A stretch of DNA of 64,000 nucleotides. It comes from Cydia pomonella (Eukaryota; Arthropoda; Insecta; Lepidoptera; Tortricidae). The position numbers were made by a program, and so were the translations under genes. The stretch is from assembly GCF_033807575.1 (NCBI RefSeq), contig NC_084729.1, forward strand, positions 7,998,001 through 8,062,000, given 5' to 3'. Shown here one piece after another: positions 1-11,550 of this stretch (position 1 is the stretch's first letter; the number at the start of each line of letters is the position of its first letter). A model generated the notes under the pieces. The model was not told the DNA's origin. It worked only from the letters and a program-made list of their open reading frames with translations, and did not search any database.

Positions 1-110
1 ATGTCCCATATTCCGTCGCTTGATAGGTCGATGCAGTCAAACAGATATAAGAAGACCAAGAGTGCTCACTCCATACAACGGTTTTGTTACCAAAAATACT
101 AATTTTTTTT

Positions 111-293
111 GTAGTCTACATCTAGCGTCAAGTGGCGGAACTCTCAGTACTGCTACTCGACAATAGATGTCGCGGGAAACAAAAAGTCTAATGCTCAACG
201 ATTTAACGGTAACTTGAATGTTTGTTTGCCGCGACATCTATTGTCGAGTAGCAGTACTGAGAGTTCCGCTGCTTGACGCCAGATGTAGACTAC
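111..293. mobile_element. MITE with ~65-bp terminal inverted repeats
   Basis: gtagtctacatctagcgtca at the left is matched by tgacgccagatgtagactac at the right; the arms continue through gagtagcagtactgagagtt and end at the cgcgacatc motif. No coding capacity. Confidence 0.82.
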
Positions 294-296
294 GAA

Positions 297-563
297 AATA
301 AATAAATAAATATTACAGGACATTATTACACAAATTGACTAAGTCCCACAGTAAGCTCAATAAGGCTTGTGTTGAGGGTACTTCGACAACGATATATATA
401 ATATATAAATATTTATAAACACTTAAATACATAGAAAACACCCATGACTCAGGAACAAATATCCATGCTCATCACACGAATAAATGCCCTTACCAGGATT
501 TGAACCCGGGACCATCAGCTTCGTAGGCAGGGTCACTACCCACTAGGCCAAATCGGTCGTCAA
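297..563 (-). mobile_element. tRNA-derived SINE, family A
   Basis: On the minus strand it has a tRNA-like head (box A-like ttggcctagtgggtagtgac, box B-like gggttcaaatcc), a conserved body and a 3' (TTTA)n tail. Family A copies also lie at 11293, 20810, 37368, 38803, 48025 (truncated), 53818 (head only), 55160 and 56862. Confidence 0.85.
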
Positions 564-693
564 AATAATAGTATTTTTGGTAATTAAACCGTTGGTATGG
601 AGTGAGGACTCTTGGTCTCCTTAATTCTCTTTGATGCAGTGAACTTTTAGTGACACAAGTATTGAAGATTATGTTGATATCGTCCCAAAGTAG

Positions 694-749
694 TTGGTAT
701 CATATACCCAGTGATAGTTGGGCATATCTACTGAGCGGATGACTGCCAA
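694..749 (+). repeat. Conserved hairpin, copy 1 of 5
   Basis: Imperfect 56-nt hairpin. The outer stem pairs TTGG..TCAT with ATGA..CCAA; the inner stem pairs CAGTGATA with TATC-t-ACTG. The core CCCAGTGAYA and TRTCTACTG is shared with the other four copies. Confidence 0.6.
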
Positions 750-1559
750 GTATGTGAGACAGGTGCCATCTGACGCTGTTATCTAGAAACAAACACATCT
801 TTATCCTCCTAAGACCCTGAGTACAAATTTTTGTACATATTCCAAAATCTATTTTTAACTTTTATTATGTAACTAAGGGTTCCAAATTCAAAAAACAAAT
901 TATTGGTTCTAGGTCTTAGGAGGTTAAACGTTCGTAAGCTACGGTGACCGCTTACTATCAGGCGGGTCGTATGCTTGATTAATACTGTAATGGCATAACA
1001 AAAAAAAGCGATATTAGTAATAAATGTCAGAATATTGATCGTGTCATTAACGATGACGCGTGTCTTGAATAGTATTGTCATGTTGTTAAGGGCTAGATTT
1101 GACAAACCTGCGCGTCATCGTGAATGACACGAACAAATAACAGTTGGAGAAAAAACTACCTAAGTAATAAAGCGTTTTTTGACACAACCTTTGTCAAAAA
1201 TTACTTTATTGGCAATAAATACTTTATGTACATAAATAAAATGAGGCCTTCCGTTTCATTATCTTTTTTCAAAATTACATTTGTATTGACAGGTTCCGTC
1301 GGCTAGAGGCTAAACACTAATCCCCTTATTCATAAAACTTTACGGGCCTGATTTAGTTAAATTATGTTTTATCCCTTTCTGACACAGAAGTCAAAATGAC
1401 AGATAGAGACAAACGATTCATAGCTAATTCAGGCCAGTAACGCGTTTATTTATAACGCCATAAGCAAATATGTTAAGTGACACAGACTATATATACTTAA
1501 TTTAAAAAAATATTTTTATTCTGGCTTATGGAGTGTGGAATTAAGAGGAGTGACATCTC

Positions 1560-1785
1560 TTATGGTAGAACTGTTGCAAAAGTGTCCAGCTGTTAGCTAT
1601 AAATAATAGTTCCAAATCTCTCCAGAGTAGCGCTAGAGTAGCTAAGAACCTAGGCGCTATTGACGGAGTAAAGTGCGCTGTCTATTATTTGATTTTTTGT
1701 TCAAGTATTCTAGGTATTGTAGCGCCACCTATTTAGGGTTTTTTGATGACACTTTTTGGTACAAGGAGATTTATTTCCTTACCTC
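1560..1785 (+). repeat. Dispersed repeat, mate at 50960-51235
   Basis: Sequence around agttccaaatctctccagag and attgtagcgccacctattta recurs in inverted orientation at 50960-51235. No coding potential. Confidence 0.65.
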
Positions 1786-1794
1786 CACCTTCCG

Positions 1795-2012
1795 TATAGG
1801 GGCCGTGCGCGTTAGAGGGTCTGCCATCGTGTGGTCTGAATCGGAACCATAAACATGCACATTTCCACGTCAAGTGTTTTCTTGTGCATAGACGGTTCTG
1901 CCATCTTGTGGGCTACATCGGAACAATAAACATCACATTTACGCTTCGCGCCAAAAATCTGACAGCTCCTGTGCTGCCTCCTACAGTTCATGCACGCTCC
2001 CTATTCCGGCTG
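1795..2012 (+). repeat. Dispersed repeat, mate at 30495-30715
   Basis: Shares ~200 bp (ctgccatcttgtgg, aataaacatcacatttacgc, gtgctgcctcctacagttca) with the minus strand of 30495-30715. Confidence 0.75.
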
Positions 2013-2025
2013 TTAAATTATCTGC

Positions 2026-2094
2026 GACAGCAGGCATCACAGCACCCAGTGACAGAATGACAGACGTGTCTACTGCGCGTGTGACACTACTGTC
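2026..2094 (+). repeat. Conserved hairpin, copy 2 of 5
   Basis: Same core, but the inner stem reads GACA paired with TGTC where copy 1 has GATA with TATC. The outer stem pairs GACAG with CTGTC and TCAC with GTGA. Confidence 0.6.
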
Positions 2095-2118
2095 ACAAAT
2101 ATTAGTGTCATGTTACTA

Positions 2119-2651
2119 CAATTTGTATGATATTTGAATTTGCTACATAAACCACGAGCTTATAAAATTATTTACAAAAAAAATGTATATAACATGTGTA
2201 TAGTAATATATAATCGATTACCTAATGACATCAAATTATTGAAAGGAAATAGATTTAAGAATAAACTGACTGCTTGGCTTCTTGATAATTGTTTCTATAG
2301 TGTACAAAAATATTTAGATCACAACTGACATGCTGCTGAAATTTCTAGTTGATAATTGACATTCATATTCAGGAAATATTGTAAATTCTATTTTATTTAT
2401 TATAACTTTGACATTTTGTTTAACTTCGACCCTCGATTATTATTTTACTTGACATTGTGTAAATTTGATATTTTTAAATTTTTGTTTCTATTTTTATATA
2501 TATTGACTGTTTTTTAAAATATTTGCACGCCTGCATGCAGACTGAATGCACGGATTTTCTTTTATCTTGTAAGACCTTTATATTACTGTGTTCTATGCAA
2601 ATAAATTCTTTGAATCTTTGAATCTTTTGAATCTTTGAATCTTTGAATACA
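2119..2651 (+). mobile_element. Decayed LINE 3' end with RT C-terminus
   Basis: Residues such as VIYNRLPNDIKLL and KLTAWLLDNCFYSV match C-termini of insect Jockey/CR1-type reverse transcriptases. A 3' UTR follows, with a tail of tttgaatc repeats at 2605-2650. Only the last ~65 codons remain. Confidence 0.72.
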
Positions 2652-2814
2652 TGATAATGATGATCAAATGTTACTGTGATATTACTTGACGAAGACAATG
2701 ATAATAATCAAATCAAACGAGGGGACATCCAAAAGTTCGCGGAATGGAAGAGTCGTAGTATATCTTCATAAATATTAGTTAATGATGATGTAATGATGAA
2801 TTGTCATCAACTGC

Positions 2815-2872
2815 TTGGTATCAGCTTCCCAGTGATAGAATGTTCACATATCTACTGAGATGATGATAACCA
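2815..2872 (+). repeat. Conserved hairpin, copy 3 of 5
   Basis: TTGGTATCA pairs with TGATAACCA outside; CAGTGATA pairs with TATC-t-ACTG inside. Confidence 0.6.
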
Positions 2873-3020
2873 GCCGTCAATGATATGTGATGATATAGTC
2901 TAATATATGATGAGTCTGCTAGCGTAAAAAATGTTGGTTAATAATAAAGAAATACAGATTTAAGCAAACAATTCAAAATCATGTAGGAAATAAAGAAAAG
3001 GTTAAAAAAATGTGTCGTGT

Positions 3021-3136
3021 TCAAGCAAAAGGTGCCACATTGTCGCTTGCCATAAGGGCGCTCTGACAGGTTATTCGTATAAAAATACGAGCAATTGTCA
3101 TTATGGTAAGCAACAATGTCGTACCTTTTGTTTGAG
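3021..3136. mobile_element. Palindromic MITE
   Basis: Arms caagcaaaaggtgccacatt and caacaatgtcgtaccttttg with cgcttgccataag against attatggtaagc; the centre is tcgtataaaaatacga. Confidence 0.7.
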
Positions 3137-3271
3137 AGCGTCACAAATAAATGAATATAATAAAATCAAAACATTCCTTCTTAGAAATACACAAATTTGC
3201 TTTTAGATACCGGGATTCGAACCCAGGAATGTACAAACACGAAGTATTGTTGATAATTATGCCAAACAAAA

Positions 3272-3329
3272 TTGTATCATCTTTCCCAGTGACAGACTGT
3301 TAAACATGTCTACTGGAAAACTTGACACG
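3272..3329 (+). repeat. Conserved hairpin, copy 4 of 5
   Basis: TCA and TTCC pair with GGAA and TGA outside; CAGTGACA pairs with TGTC-t-ACTG inside. Confidence 0.58.
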
Positions 3330-3430
3330 ACTTTCAAAGCAACTGAAACTGGATGGATTATACAACAGCTGGCCAAAAATTAAAACATTTAATTGCAGCG
3401 GATCCGTTTGCAATGTAATTTTTGTTATAT

Positions 3431-3805
3431 CTGTGGCCCTAGTGAAAAAGGGTACAAGTCTCTGGCAGTTTAGGTGTATAAGGGCATAAGTGTTACGTGG
3501 AACTTACACCCCTTTACACCTGCGCTGCCAGAGACTTGTACCCTTTTTCACTACGGCCACAGTGAAAAAGGGTACAAGTCTCTGGCAGTTTAGGTGTATA
3601 AGGGCATAAGTGTTACGTGGAACTTACACCCCTTTACACCTGCGCTGCCAGAGACTTATGTACCCTTTTTCACTACGGCCACAGTGAAAAAGGGTACAAG
3701 TCTCTGGCAGTTTAGGTGTATAAGGGCATAAGTGTTACGTGGAACTTACACCCCTTTACACCTGCGCTGCCAGAGACTTATGTACCCTTTTTTTACCGGC
3801 CACAG
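3431..3805. mobile_element. Head-to-tail trimer of a palindromic MITE
   Basis: Three consecutive ~122-bp copies of a hairpin element (gtgaaaaagggtacaagtct ... agacttgtacccttttt) joined through shared ctacggccacag junctions. Adjacent copies are nearly identical. A monomer of the same family sits at 12223-12354. Confidence 0.85.
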
Positions 3806-3854
3806 ATATATAAACACATAATGATGAAATAGTATGGTGGATTCGTCTATACAA

Positions 3855-3918
3855 TAGCTGGCATCATTCTCCCAGTGATATAATGATAAAATATCCACTA
3901 GAAGAATGAAGGCCACTA
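3855..3918 (+). repeat. Conserved hairpin, copy 5 of 5
   Basis: TGGC and TCATTCT pair with AGAATGA and GGCCA outside, the longest outer stem. The inner stem is weakened at its end (ACTA in place of ACTG). Confidence 0.58.
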
Positions 3919-4040
3919 TTAAATGACATATACCGTCGAATTGTTCTTGAACAAAAATCACAGTAATCGAAAGTAGAATTTTGAGAGTGATGTCACATTA
4001 TTATTTTATACATTAACATATTAACAATATATATATTTAT

Positions 4041-4119
4041 ACTACGTCGGTGGCAAACAAGCATACGGCCCGCCTGATGGTAAGCAGTCTCCGTAGCCTA
4101 TGTACGCCTGCAACTCCAA
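4041..4119 (-). repeat. LINE 3' tail fragment (actacgtcggtggc family)
   Basis: Ends in actacgtcggtggcaaacaa and contains catacggcccgcctgatggt. The same tail occurs at 8652, 14900, 19255, 35735 and 36650, the last with RT coding remnants attached. Confidence 0.7.
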
Positions 4120-4198
4120 CTAACAATCGGAGGTCAATTATAGGTTCTCACAGATATAAATTTCATAGAAGTGATAATACAATTGTTCACATGATAAT

Positions 4199-4415
4199 AC
4201 AATGGGGTTGGCAACTGTCAAAGGTTTGCATAGATGGCGCCATCATAGCTTGCCCCTGTCTCTAGTTTTGTTCTATGAGATTTGGCTTAAAGTACTGGAA
4301 TCCAGGTCACAAAATTCCAAAAAAAAAAACAAGAATTTGACACAATTCTAGGGATTGACAGGGCAAGCTATGATGGCGCCATCTGTTTAATACTTCGACC
4401 GGCCAACCCCATTGT
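4199..4415. mobile_element. MITE with acaatggggttgg ends
   Basis: Terminal inverted repeats acaatggggttgg and ccaaccccattgt, with subterminal tgatggcgccat palindromes (gcttgccc / gggcaagc); ~217 bp. Confidence 0.8.
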
Positions 4416-5209
4416 AAAAGTCAATAAAAGTGATATATATAAGGTGAAATAAAACTGTTACATAATAAATAAAATAATAGAGATTTTCAACTTCATACTT
4501 ACTAAAAACAATCCTTTTATCATGTTATTCACTTATTAAAATCACACCACTTTTGCACTAATTTATTTTGATACAAATATCGAGAACCTACATTGGTGAA
4601 GTATATTCCATACTGCATAACATCGTCCACACTGTTATCAGAAAATTATCCTTATTCAAACGTTATAAGGTTCATCTAAGATCTATTAAGTTTTGCTCTA
4701 AGTACCAGAAATTTATTTGAAAAATATATTAAAATATAATTTTATTATACTAGTGAACGAATGAACTGATACTGGTCAACTGATAGCAGATAACCAGTTC
4801 CCCATGGTTTTATGCCATTTGTGGTGGGGCATAATTCGCTAATGACGTACTGACGATCATTATTGAAGCTCATTTACTAATACAATAGTTAGGTAATTAA
4901 CGTTTTCACCTGATTTACTGATTTACAAAAATATAATATTCGATTAAGGTAGAAAGTTGAAGCGTCATAATTTAAATTAGATTAAATAGGATTTATGAAG
5001 TAAATTAAATATAGCACAACAGCCATACAGTCTGTTACATACATCAAAAGGAAAAAAAAATACTTACATGTGTATGTTCATGTACATAATTATATGTATT
5101 AGTCTATCTTTTATACATTATATATGTAGTAGTATTTAACTATGTATATATTTTATTATTATTAGATTTCACGTATAAAATTTTCCGTATTATTTGTTAT
5201 TAATTTCTC

Positions 5210-5602
5210 CTGCACCAACATACACAAATGTCTCTGTTCGACCCAATGGCTGACTGGTAGAGAATGACTTTTGATATTAAGTTCGCCAATTGTACATTTT
5301 TCTTTACTTATTTGTTTATTGCACAAAGATAAAATAATTAAATAAATAAAAATATGTGTTAATACGTATGAGTGAACTATGTAGTAGTATATTAATTATA
5401 TATATTTTAAAAAAATATTTATGTATTGTATCTGTAGTGTATTGTGTTTTTCATTTGTTTAAATTCTCTTACTTTTATTATTGCACCATTTTTATTACTT
5501 CTCTGTTTAGCCCTATTGTTGACTGATAGACAATGCCTTTAGGCACTAAGTTTGCCTTTTGTACCTTTTTCGTATTTTGTGCAATAAAGTTTAAATTAAA
5601 AA
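5210..5602 (+). repeat. Two decayed LINE 3' ends in tandem
   Basis: Copies at about 5210-5355 and 5480-5602 share tgactgrtagagaatg, aagttcgcc, tttgtacc and an ending ttgtgcaataaa with an A-rich tail. A third copy, on the opposite strand, is at 55440-55605. Confidence 0.6.
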
Positions 5603-5779
5603 CGGAACCCTTATAGGATTACATTATTGTCCGTCTGTCTGACAAGACCCTTTATCTCGGGAACGCATGGAAGTATCCAGTTGAAATTAAAACGATAATA
5701 CTCATATCTACAGTCCCTTGAAGCTGTGAAAAACCAAACTTCTAAATTAAAGTTAAATAAGTTTTTGGTAAAAATTAAA

Positions 5780-6078
5780 TTTTTGGTACAAGCTTTTATC
5801 GCTGACTGTACTATTCTTTCGTCAAGTAACTAATAGTCGTCGAGAAAATTCTAAAAACCACAAACACAATTAGGTTGCGTTGTTTTATCACAGAGTTCCT
5901 ATGGCCACCTCCTGTCTCCATCATCAGATCAACTCGATGGTACCTAAATATTACATTGTCACCCGACTTACATATGTATGCAAATTTTTAACTTCATCAG
6001 AAACCGGGAAGTGGGTTAAATTTAACTTACAAACATACATACATAGGTACATTGCAAGTTAAATAAAAGCTTGTAAAA
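5780..6078 (-). repeat. Dispersed repeat D
   Basis: On the minus strand: aagcttttatttaacttgca, gggtcaaat, tgatggagacaggaggtggc and cgcaacctaattgtgtttg. Further copies at 16045-16320, 20343-20675 (+) and 50650-50960 (-). Confidence 0.72.
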
Positions 6079-7479
6079 AATACGGACGTGCATGTCGCAC
6101 AAAACGTATATTTCGACACTCTCAAGGGAATCATAATTAATAGGGTACTTTCTGTTGACATATAACTATGAAATTTGGCAAGTAATATCTTCTAAGTAAG
6201 TACAGGGAAAAATCCGAAAACTATACATTTGTAATTGGGTACTTGACACATGTTGAATATTATAACACAATGTAGTTAAATGGATAGAAAATGAGCCATC
6301 AATTATAAAAAAGTGGAATTAAAAAAAATATATTGAGATTATAAAAAAATACAAGGCTCCAAAGTCTCAAAAAAAAAATTTTAATTAAAAAAAATTTTTT
6401 TATTGAAAAATAAATTGTATGACAACTATACACATAAACGCAATATTAAAGGGTCAAAATGGCAATGTCCTTGATCTTCCATACATTTAGGACAGACTTA
6501 TATAATGTGACGTCACATCACATAATCATTTTGTTAGAGGCGTTTCAATCGTCGAGTGCGAGCGTCAGACTTTAACTCTCATTTCTGACCTTTGTGTTGC
6601 TTAAATGCCATGATATAGACATTTGATCCTCAGGAAAATCAAGATCGATTGACATTATTGTCAAAAAACTGTCAAGTAGCCAATTATAATTGTATGGGTG
6701 CCCAAATCTTTTTGAAGATTTTTTAACCTTTGTATAATATGTACCTACAAATATGTACGGAACCCTTGTCACAATTTCATAGAAGTTTGACGTTTAAAAT
6801 AACACTTGCACAGTCTGGCCTATCAAAATCACTGCTAACTTATTTAACTCTAAGAGTATGTATGGGAAATCGGAATCTATGGTCAGAGCTTTTCGAGTTA
6901 TATTTAAGTTCCATCCTATACTCTAGTACTAGACAAATAAAGTAATTAGTCCACTTATTGTATGATTAGATAAACAAGGACTTATAAATAAAAATGACTA
7001 CACAACAACTTTTATTTTTATTGCATAGATAATACTTTTTGAAACGGAAATAAATAGTTGTTATCAGTGAAAACAATGTTTTATTACACCAGTTAGAAGT
7101 AGCTGGATTTAAATAATAATATCATTACAATTATTATAATTTAAACTATTATTATTATTATAATTTAAATGGAAAAAAATTGAGTACTTATTCATATTGA
7201 CAGAGTATTTATCAAAGAGATATTTTTCTAAATATTTAGACCATAGGTACAATTTTACGAATAAAATAAATATACACCGAAAATTACAAAAAAAATGTTT
7301 CAAGGTCATAATAACAATTAATTACCACGTGTCAGAGAAATTTGTTTATTTTTAAGTTTCAGAATCCACTTGAACAAATAAAATTAAGAAAATACATTAG
7401 TATTGTTACAGTATATATATGCGTATTTTTACAGTAAATTTTCATTTATTATAAGTTTACAATAAAACATTGTCTCTTC

Positions 7480-7690
7480 AAAGACCTGGCGAAGATACTC
7501 AGAGACGCCACAGGAGACCGAAGAGCTGGCAGCTTCCTAGCTCAGAGTATTAGCTTAAACAATCCAGCGAGGAAATGCTGCCAGCTTTTTCGATACTAAG
7601 TATGCCCCAGGGGCTTTTTCTAGAATTATTATAGGTTTATTTTATATTTATTTATTGTTATTTTAGTATAGTTTGTAATTATATTTTTAA
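7480..7690 (+). mobile_element. LINE RT C-terminal remnant (GDRRAGSFLAQ type)
   Basis: Frame shows KDLAKILRDATGDRRAGSFL then, after decay, an RKCCQ stretch equivalent to the RGNAAS block of related copies at 8975, 11955 and 13195. Confidence 0.65.
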
Positions 7691-8033
7691 TCATAGATAG
7701 ATAGATAACTCTTTATTTGCACACCTCACTAAAAAGATACAAAAAAAGAAACATTGATTAAATGTAGAGACAGACAACAGCCAGTCTTATCGCTAAAGAG
7801 CAATCTATTTGGGTAGCGAAAACAGAGAAATTAATCGAAAAAGTAGGTGTTGCTAAAACGGTATGAAGCCTATGTTCACACACACAATTATAGTGAATAC
7901 AAAAATAAGAAATACAAATAGACATATGTATAAATATATATAAAATAAACACAAATATTGCTAAATATGACAGCATCATGTCAGCCACAGAGTAAAATAA
8001 CTATGTAATGTACAAACACTAAGGGAGAGATAA

Positions 8034-8261
8034 TAGTACATTACGATACAAGTGCGAAAAATAGGAAATTCGAAACGAGTGGCGATAAATTAAAACACGA
8101 CCAAAGGGAGTGCTTTAAATCGACACGAGTTGCGAATTACCTATTCGCACATGTATCGTACAACGTTTCACAGTACATATGGCCCTTTAAATGTTCGACA
8201 CAGTAACGTAATATGCTAATTTTCGCACTAGTGCTATAAAGTAGCATCATATGTACTGTAA
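8034..8261 (+). mobile_element. Palindromic dispersed element P, copy 1
   Basis: ~228 bp from agtacattacgatacaagtg to tagcatcatatgtactgta with many internal short palindromes (cgcactagtgc, acatatggccc). The same element occurs at 37667-37902, as a tandem pair at 40620-41074, and at 46922-47205. Confidence 0.8.
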
Positions 8262-8651
8262 ATAATGTTATTCAAGTGATTTTCGTAAGTAATCATAATG
8301 TTATTCTATATATTTAATTTCTTATAATCAATCCATTGAATTAAGTTAAAAACAATGTTAATTCCGTCGAGCCTAATATGAAATTTCAAGCAGTCCGAAT
8401 AGATGTCTACGAGTGTGTATCTTGCTTTCGAAGAGTTGTTCCATGTAGATTTTTCTCAGCAGAAATATTTAGTGAAACAGCTTTATGATATTTTTTAATT
8501 CATAAGTTGTATCACCAAATTATCCTACTAAGATCGTTGATGGTCCATTTTCAGAAAATATTATTTATTTGGGTGTATCAGAAGTTGCTAAGCAGGCGAG
8601 GTGTTTAATGGTTATTTGCTTAAGAAAGGGGCATAGTTGTTTAGCTTTTAA

Positions 8652-8757
8652 AACATGTAACTCCTCTGGAGTTGCGGGCGTACATAGGCTACGGAGACTG
8701 CTTACCATCAGGCGGGCCGTATGCTTGTTTGCCACCGACGTAGTATTAAAAAAAACC
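8652..8757 (+). repeat. LINE 3' tail fragment (actacgtcggtggc family)
   Basis: tgtaactcctctggagttgc, aggctacggagactgc, ending in ccaccgacgtagtattaaaa. Confidence 0.7.
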
Positions 8758-8974
8758 CTTGTACAGCTTAAGATTCCACTTTCAAAATTCTTCTATTTTG
8801 TGATATTTCTCCGAAAAAGCAATATTAACAGGAATGGTAAACAACAACTTGGAGGTCAATTCGAACGCACATTTTATAATTTTCGCGTACATTCCGCTCA
8901 TACCTGTCTGTGTATGTATTGGTACAAGCGTGCACGGGCGAATGATAACAAAATGTCAACATTTTGATGTCAAA

Positions 8975-9220
8975 ATGAAAGAACTCTAGGTCCATGGGGT
9001 CCTAGCGCGCACAAGTTTTTTTTAGAGATATCACGAAACGTCTGGTTGACGTAACTGGTGACCGAAGAGCTGGCGGCATAACGTATAAGTATTGCGATAC
9101 AAAGAAGAAATGCCGCCAGCATCCTGGGTACAATGCCTTGAGGCCTATTTTAGATATAAGCTAGTTATAGTAATCTGTATGTATCCATTATGTATATTGT
9201 TTTTGTAAATAAATAAATAA
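8975..9220 (+). mobile_element. LINE RT C-terminal remnant plus 3' tail
   Basis: Reads TLGPWGPSAHKFF, then TKRLVDVTGDRRAGG and RNAASILGTMP-like residues with frame damage; ends in tgtaaataaataaataa. Confidence 0.7.
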
Positions 9221-9296
9221 TACATACAAAAAAATGGCTCCCTTAAATAAATAACTATGTATTAAACTCCTCGCCAATTTAGCTGTTTTAAAGTTT

Positions 9297-10172
9297 GACT
9301 CATGTTAGACCCGGCCGGGCCCGGGCCGAGAGTTCCGGCGCTTCGTTTTCTATGACAGGTGATCGGCGATACTACGACGGGGCACTTCATTATTTTATTA
9401 CACTTATTATGCTGATAAAATACACCAAGTTTTGTAATTTTATCTCAACTACAAGGGGGTGCTCAACCATTTTGTTTTTTTTTTTTTTCTTTATTGGGGA
9501 AAAAAACAGACATAGGCAGATGATACAGAAAAGAGGATATTGGTTTTTACATTATAAGTGCAACCTACATCCTGAGACAATTCCCACTAGGATTTATAAA
9601 CTAATGATTTATAAGTGGCATTGCCTTCGGATTGAGGTATAAAATGTTAGGAAGTTAGTATTGTATGAAATCCAAATAAATAAGTATTTATTTTGTTAGA
9701 TTTTTGTTTAAGTATCTGTTTTCACACTATTTAAACATGTGATTTATGAGTTTGGAAGTAGAAATACATTTTTATTTGTATTTTTTATAATTAATTTTTC
9801 AAATGTAATTTTTTTTGAATTTCACTTTTAAAAAATCATAAAAAATAGAAATAAAAATATTGTTTTACTCAATAACTTTTAAATCACATTTTCAAATAAT
9901 GTCAAAGCAACTACTTAAATAAAAATCCGAATATTATAAATTTTTTTTTTCGGATTTCGTACGATGTTGAAAAATTTCAAAGTGGTTGAAAACCCCTCTG
10001 TAATTGAGACAAAGTTACAAAACTTGGCTTATTTTATCAAGTTGTTAGTTAAGTAGAGTTTAAATTTTTCCCATACTAACGTGAACCGACCTAGCGATCA
10101 CGTGATTTCCATAGAAAACTGAAGTGTCGTGTGCCCCGGCCCGGGCCCGTACCGTTGTAGCGTGAGTTATCC
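9297..10172. mobile_element. DNA element with GC-rich subterminal palindromes
   Basis: Left end gactcatgttagacccggcc and right end gggcccgtaccgttgtagcg then tgagttatcc are inverted relatives, flanking ~800 bp of AT-rich, non-coding DNA. A 146-bp relative lies at 10453-10598. Confidence 0.65.
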
Positions 10173-10452
10173 TTAATACTGACTGCAATAAATTAAAACT
10201 ACCTAATTTGGTCAAAAAACAAACTATACTGCTATACATATTAACTGTCTACCTAATATATATCATCACACCACGATTGCCTATCTTACCTGCGGTTGTA
10301 TGTAATTAAAAATACATTATATCACAGTTTGCGGTGTTATTATCTGCGAAGCGGTTTGGTATCTCCAGACCGTTGATAGACGTACTGACGAGTCCGACCA
10401 CTATCGGACAAGTAGCTAGGATTCTCTAGACTAGCAGAATTGTGTACTTGAC

Positions 10453-10598
10453 AAGGCTAGACCGGCCCGTGTCCGGGCCGAGGAGTCCGACACGTCATTT
10501 TCTATGACGGCTGATCGGTGATCACGTGGTGCCTTCCGAAAAAACTAAGCGCTGGAAACTCCGGTCCGGCCCCGGCCCGGTCTAGGCATGAGTTATCC
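10453..10598. mobile_element. Short GC-rich foldback related to the 9297 element
   Basis: ggctagaccggcccgtgtcc at the left and ggccccggcccggtctaggc at the right pair into a hairpin; it shares the tttctatgac-ggctgatcgg block with the larger element. Confidence 0.7.
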
Positions 10599-10845
10599 TC
10601 AAACTTTTCTGCCCTGGTAGAACATAAACGAGAGGTTTTCACCACACCAATGATTGGCATATACTACATGTAAAACATAACAAATCTAAATTAATGCTTT
10701 TAAATATTGACCGTTAAAAACTATGCTGGTTAACATGAGGAGACAACTCGAAATTTCCACTCTAGAGGACTAATTTACACACGGTTTTCAAGGAATAAAG
10801 AGAGCCTTTCCAACTCGGAAATTCCGAGTAATACTTTTTAGTTCA

Positions 10846-11036
10846 GTACCCCTAGTGTAAATATTTTCGACAGCGAAACGTTACGTACGCGTTTGCGTTA
10901 AGTGTCATTTTGTATGAGATTTTTGACTTTCCAAAACGTCCCGCTTGGCGCGCTGTTCAAAAACCCATACAAAATGAGACTTAACGCAAACTCGTACGTC
11001 ACGTTTCGCTATCGACTAAATTTACACTAGGGGTAC
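10846..11036. mobile_element. MITE with gtacccctagtgtaaat ends
   Basis: ~78-bp inverted arms (gtacccctagtgtaaat / atttacactaggggtac, with gcgttaagtgtcattttgta matched inversely), 191 bp in total. Confidence 0.83.
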
Positions 11037-11292
11037 AGATGTATAGTATAGTTTAGTTGAGAAGTATTTTGAAAATACCTATTTTGTATTTAGTATTTTA
11101 AATACAAATTTAAAAATTATTTTATTTTTTGTATTTGAAATAGCATGTCAAGGAAGTATTTCGATTTTGTATTTAAATACGTTTTATAAACTATTTTTCA
11201 CATCTCTGAGCAGCACCCGCTAGAGTATAAAGACTATTGAGAGTTGATATCATCTTAAATGAACTAAGCTATAGGGTTAAAGCGATGGGCTA

Positions 11293-11550
11293 AATAATAA
11301 ATAAATAAATATTAAAGGACATTATTACAGAAATTAACTAAGTCCCACAGTATGCTCGATAAGGCTTGTTTTGAGGGTACTTAGACAAATATATAAATAT
11401 TTATAAATACTTAAATACATAGAAAACACCCATGACTCAGGAACAAATATCCGTGCTCATCACACGAATAAATGTCCTTACCAGGATTTGAACCCAGGAC
11501 CATCGGCTTCATAGGCGGGGTCACTACCCACAAGGCCAGACCAGTCGTAA
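11293..11550 (-). mobile_element. SINE family A
   Basis: Full-length; head at the right (gcttcataggcgggg, box B complement ggatttgaaccc), tail aataaataaataaat at the left. Confidence 0.84.

Larger units (their letters stand above)
54..617. mobile_element. Foldback element with two later insertions
   Basis: Outer inverted arms at 54-104 (gaccaagagtgctcactcca) and 567-617 (its near complement, tggagtgaggactcttggtc) flank a complete MITE (111-293) and a SINE (297-563). The outer element is therefore the oldest and was hit twice. Confidence 0.75.

Noticed and set aside
694..3329. CAGTGA hexaloop in the hairpin family as an iron-responsive element (tempting next to IRP1)
   Set aside because: An IRE needs CAGUGN as the loop of a 5-bp stem with a bulged C. 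Here CAGTGA is in the stem, paired with the TRTC-ACTG side, and the bases on either side of it are not complementary.
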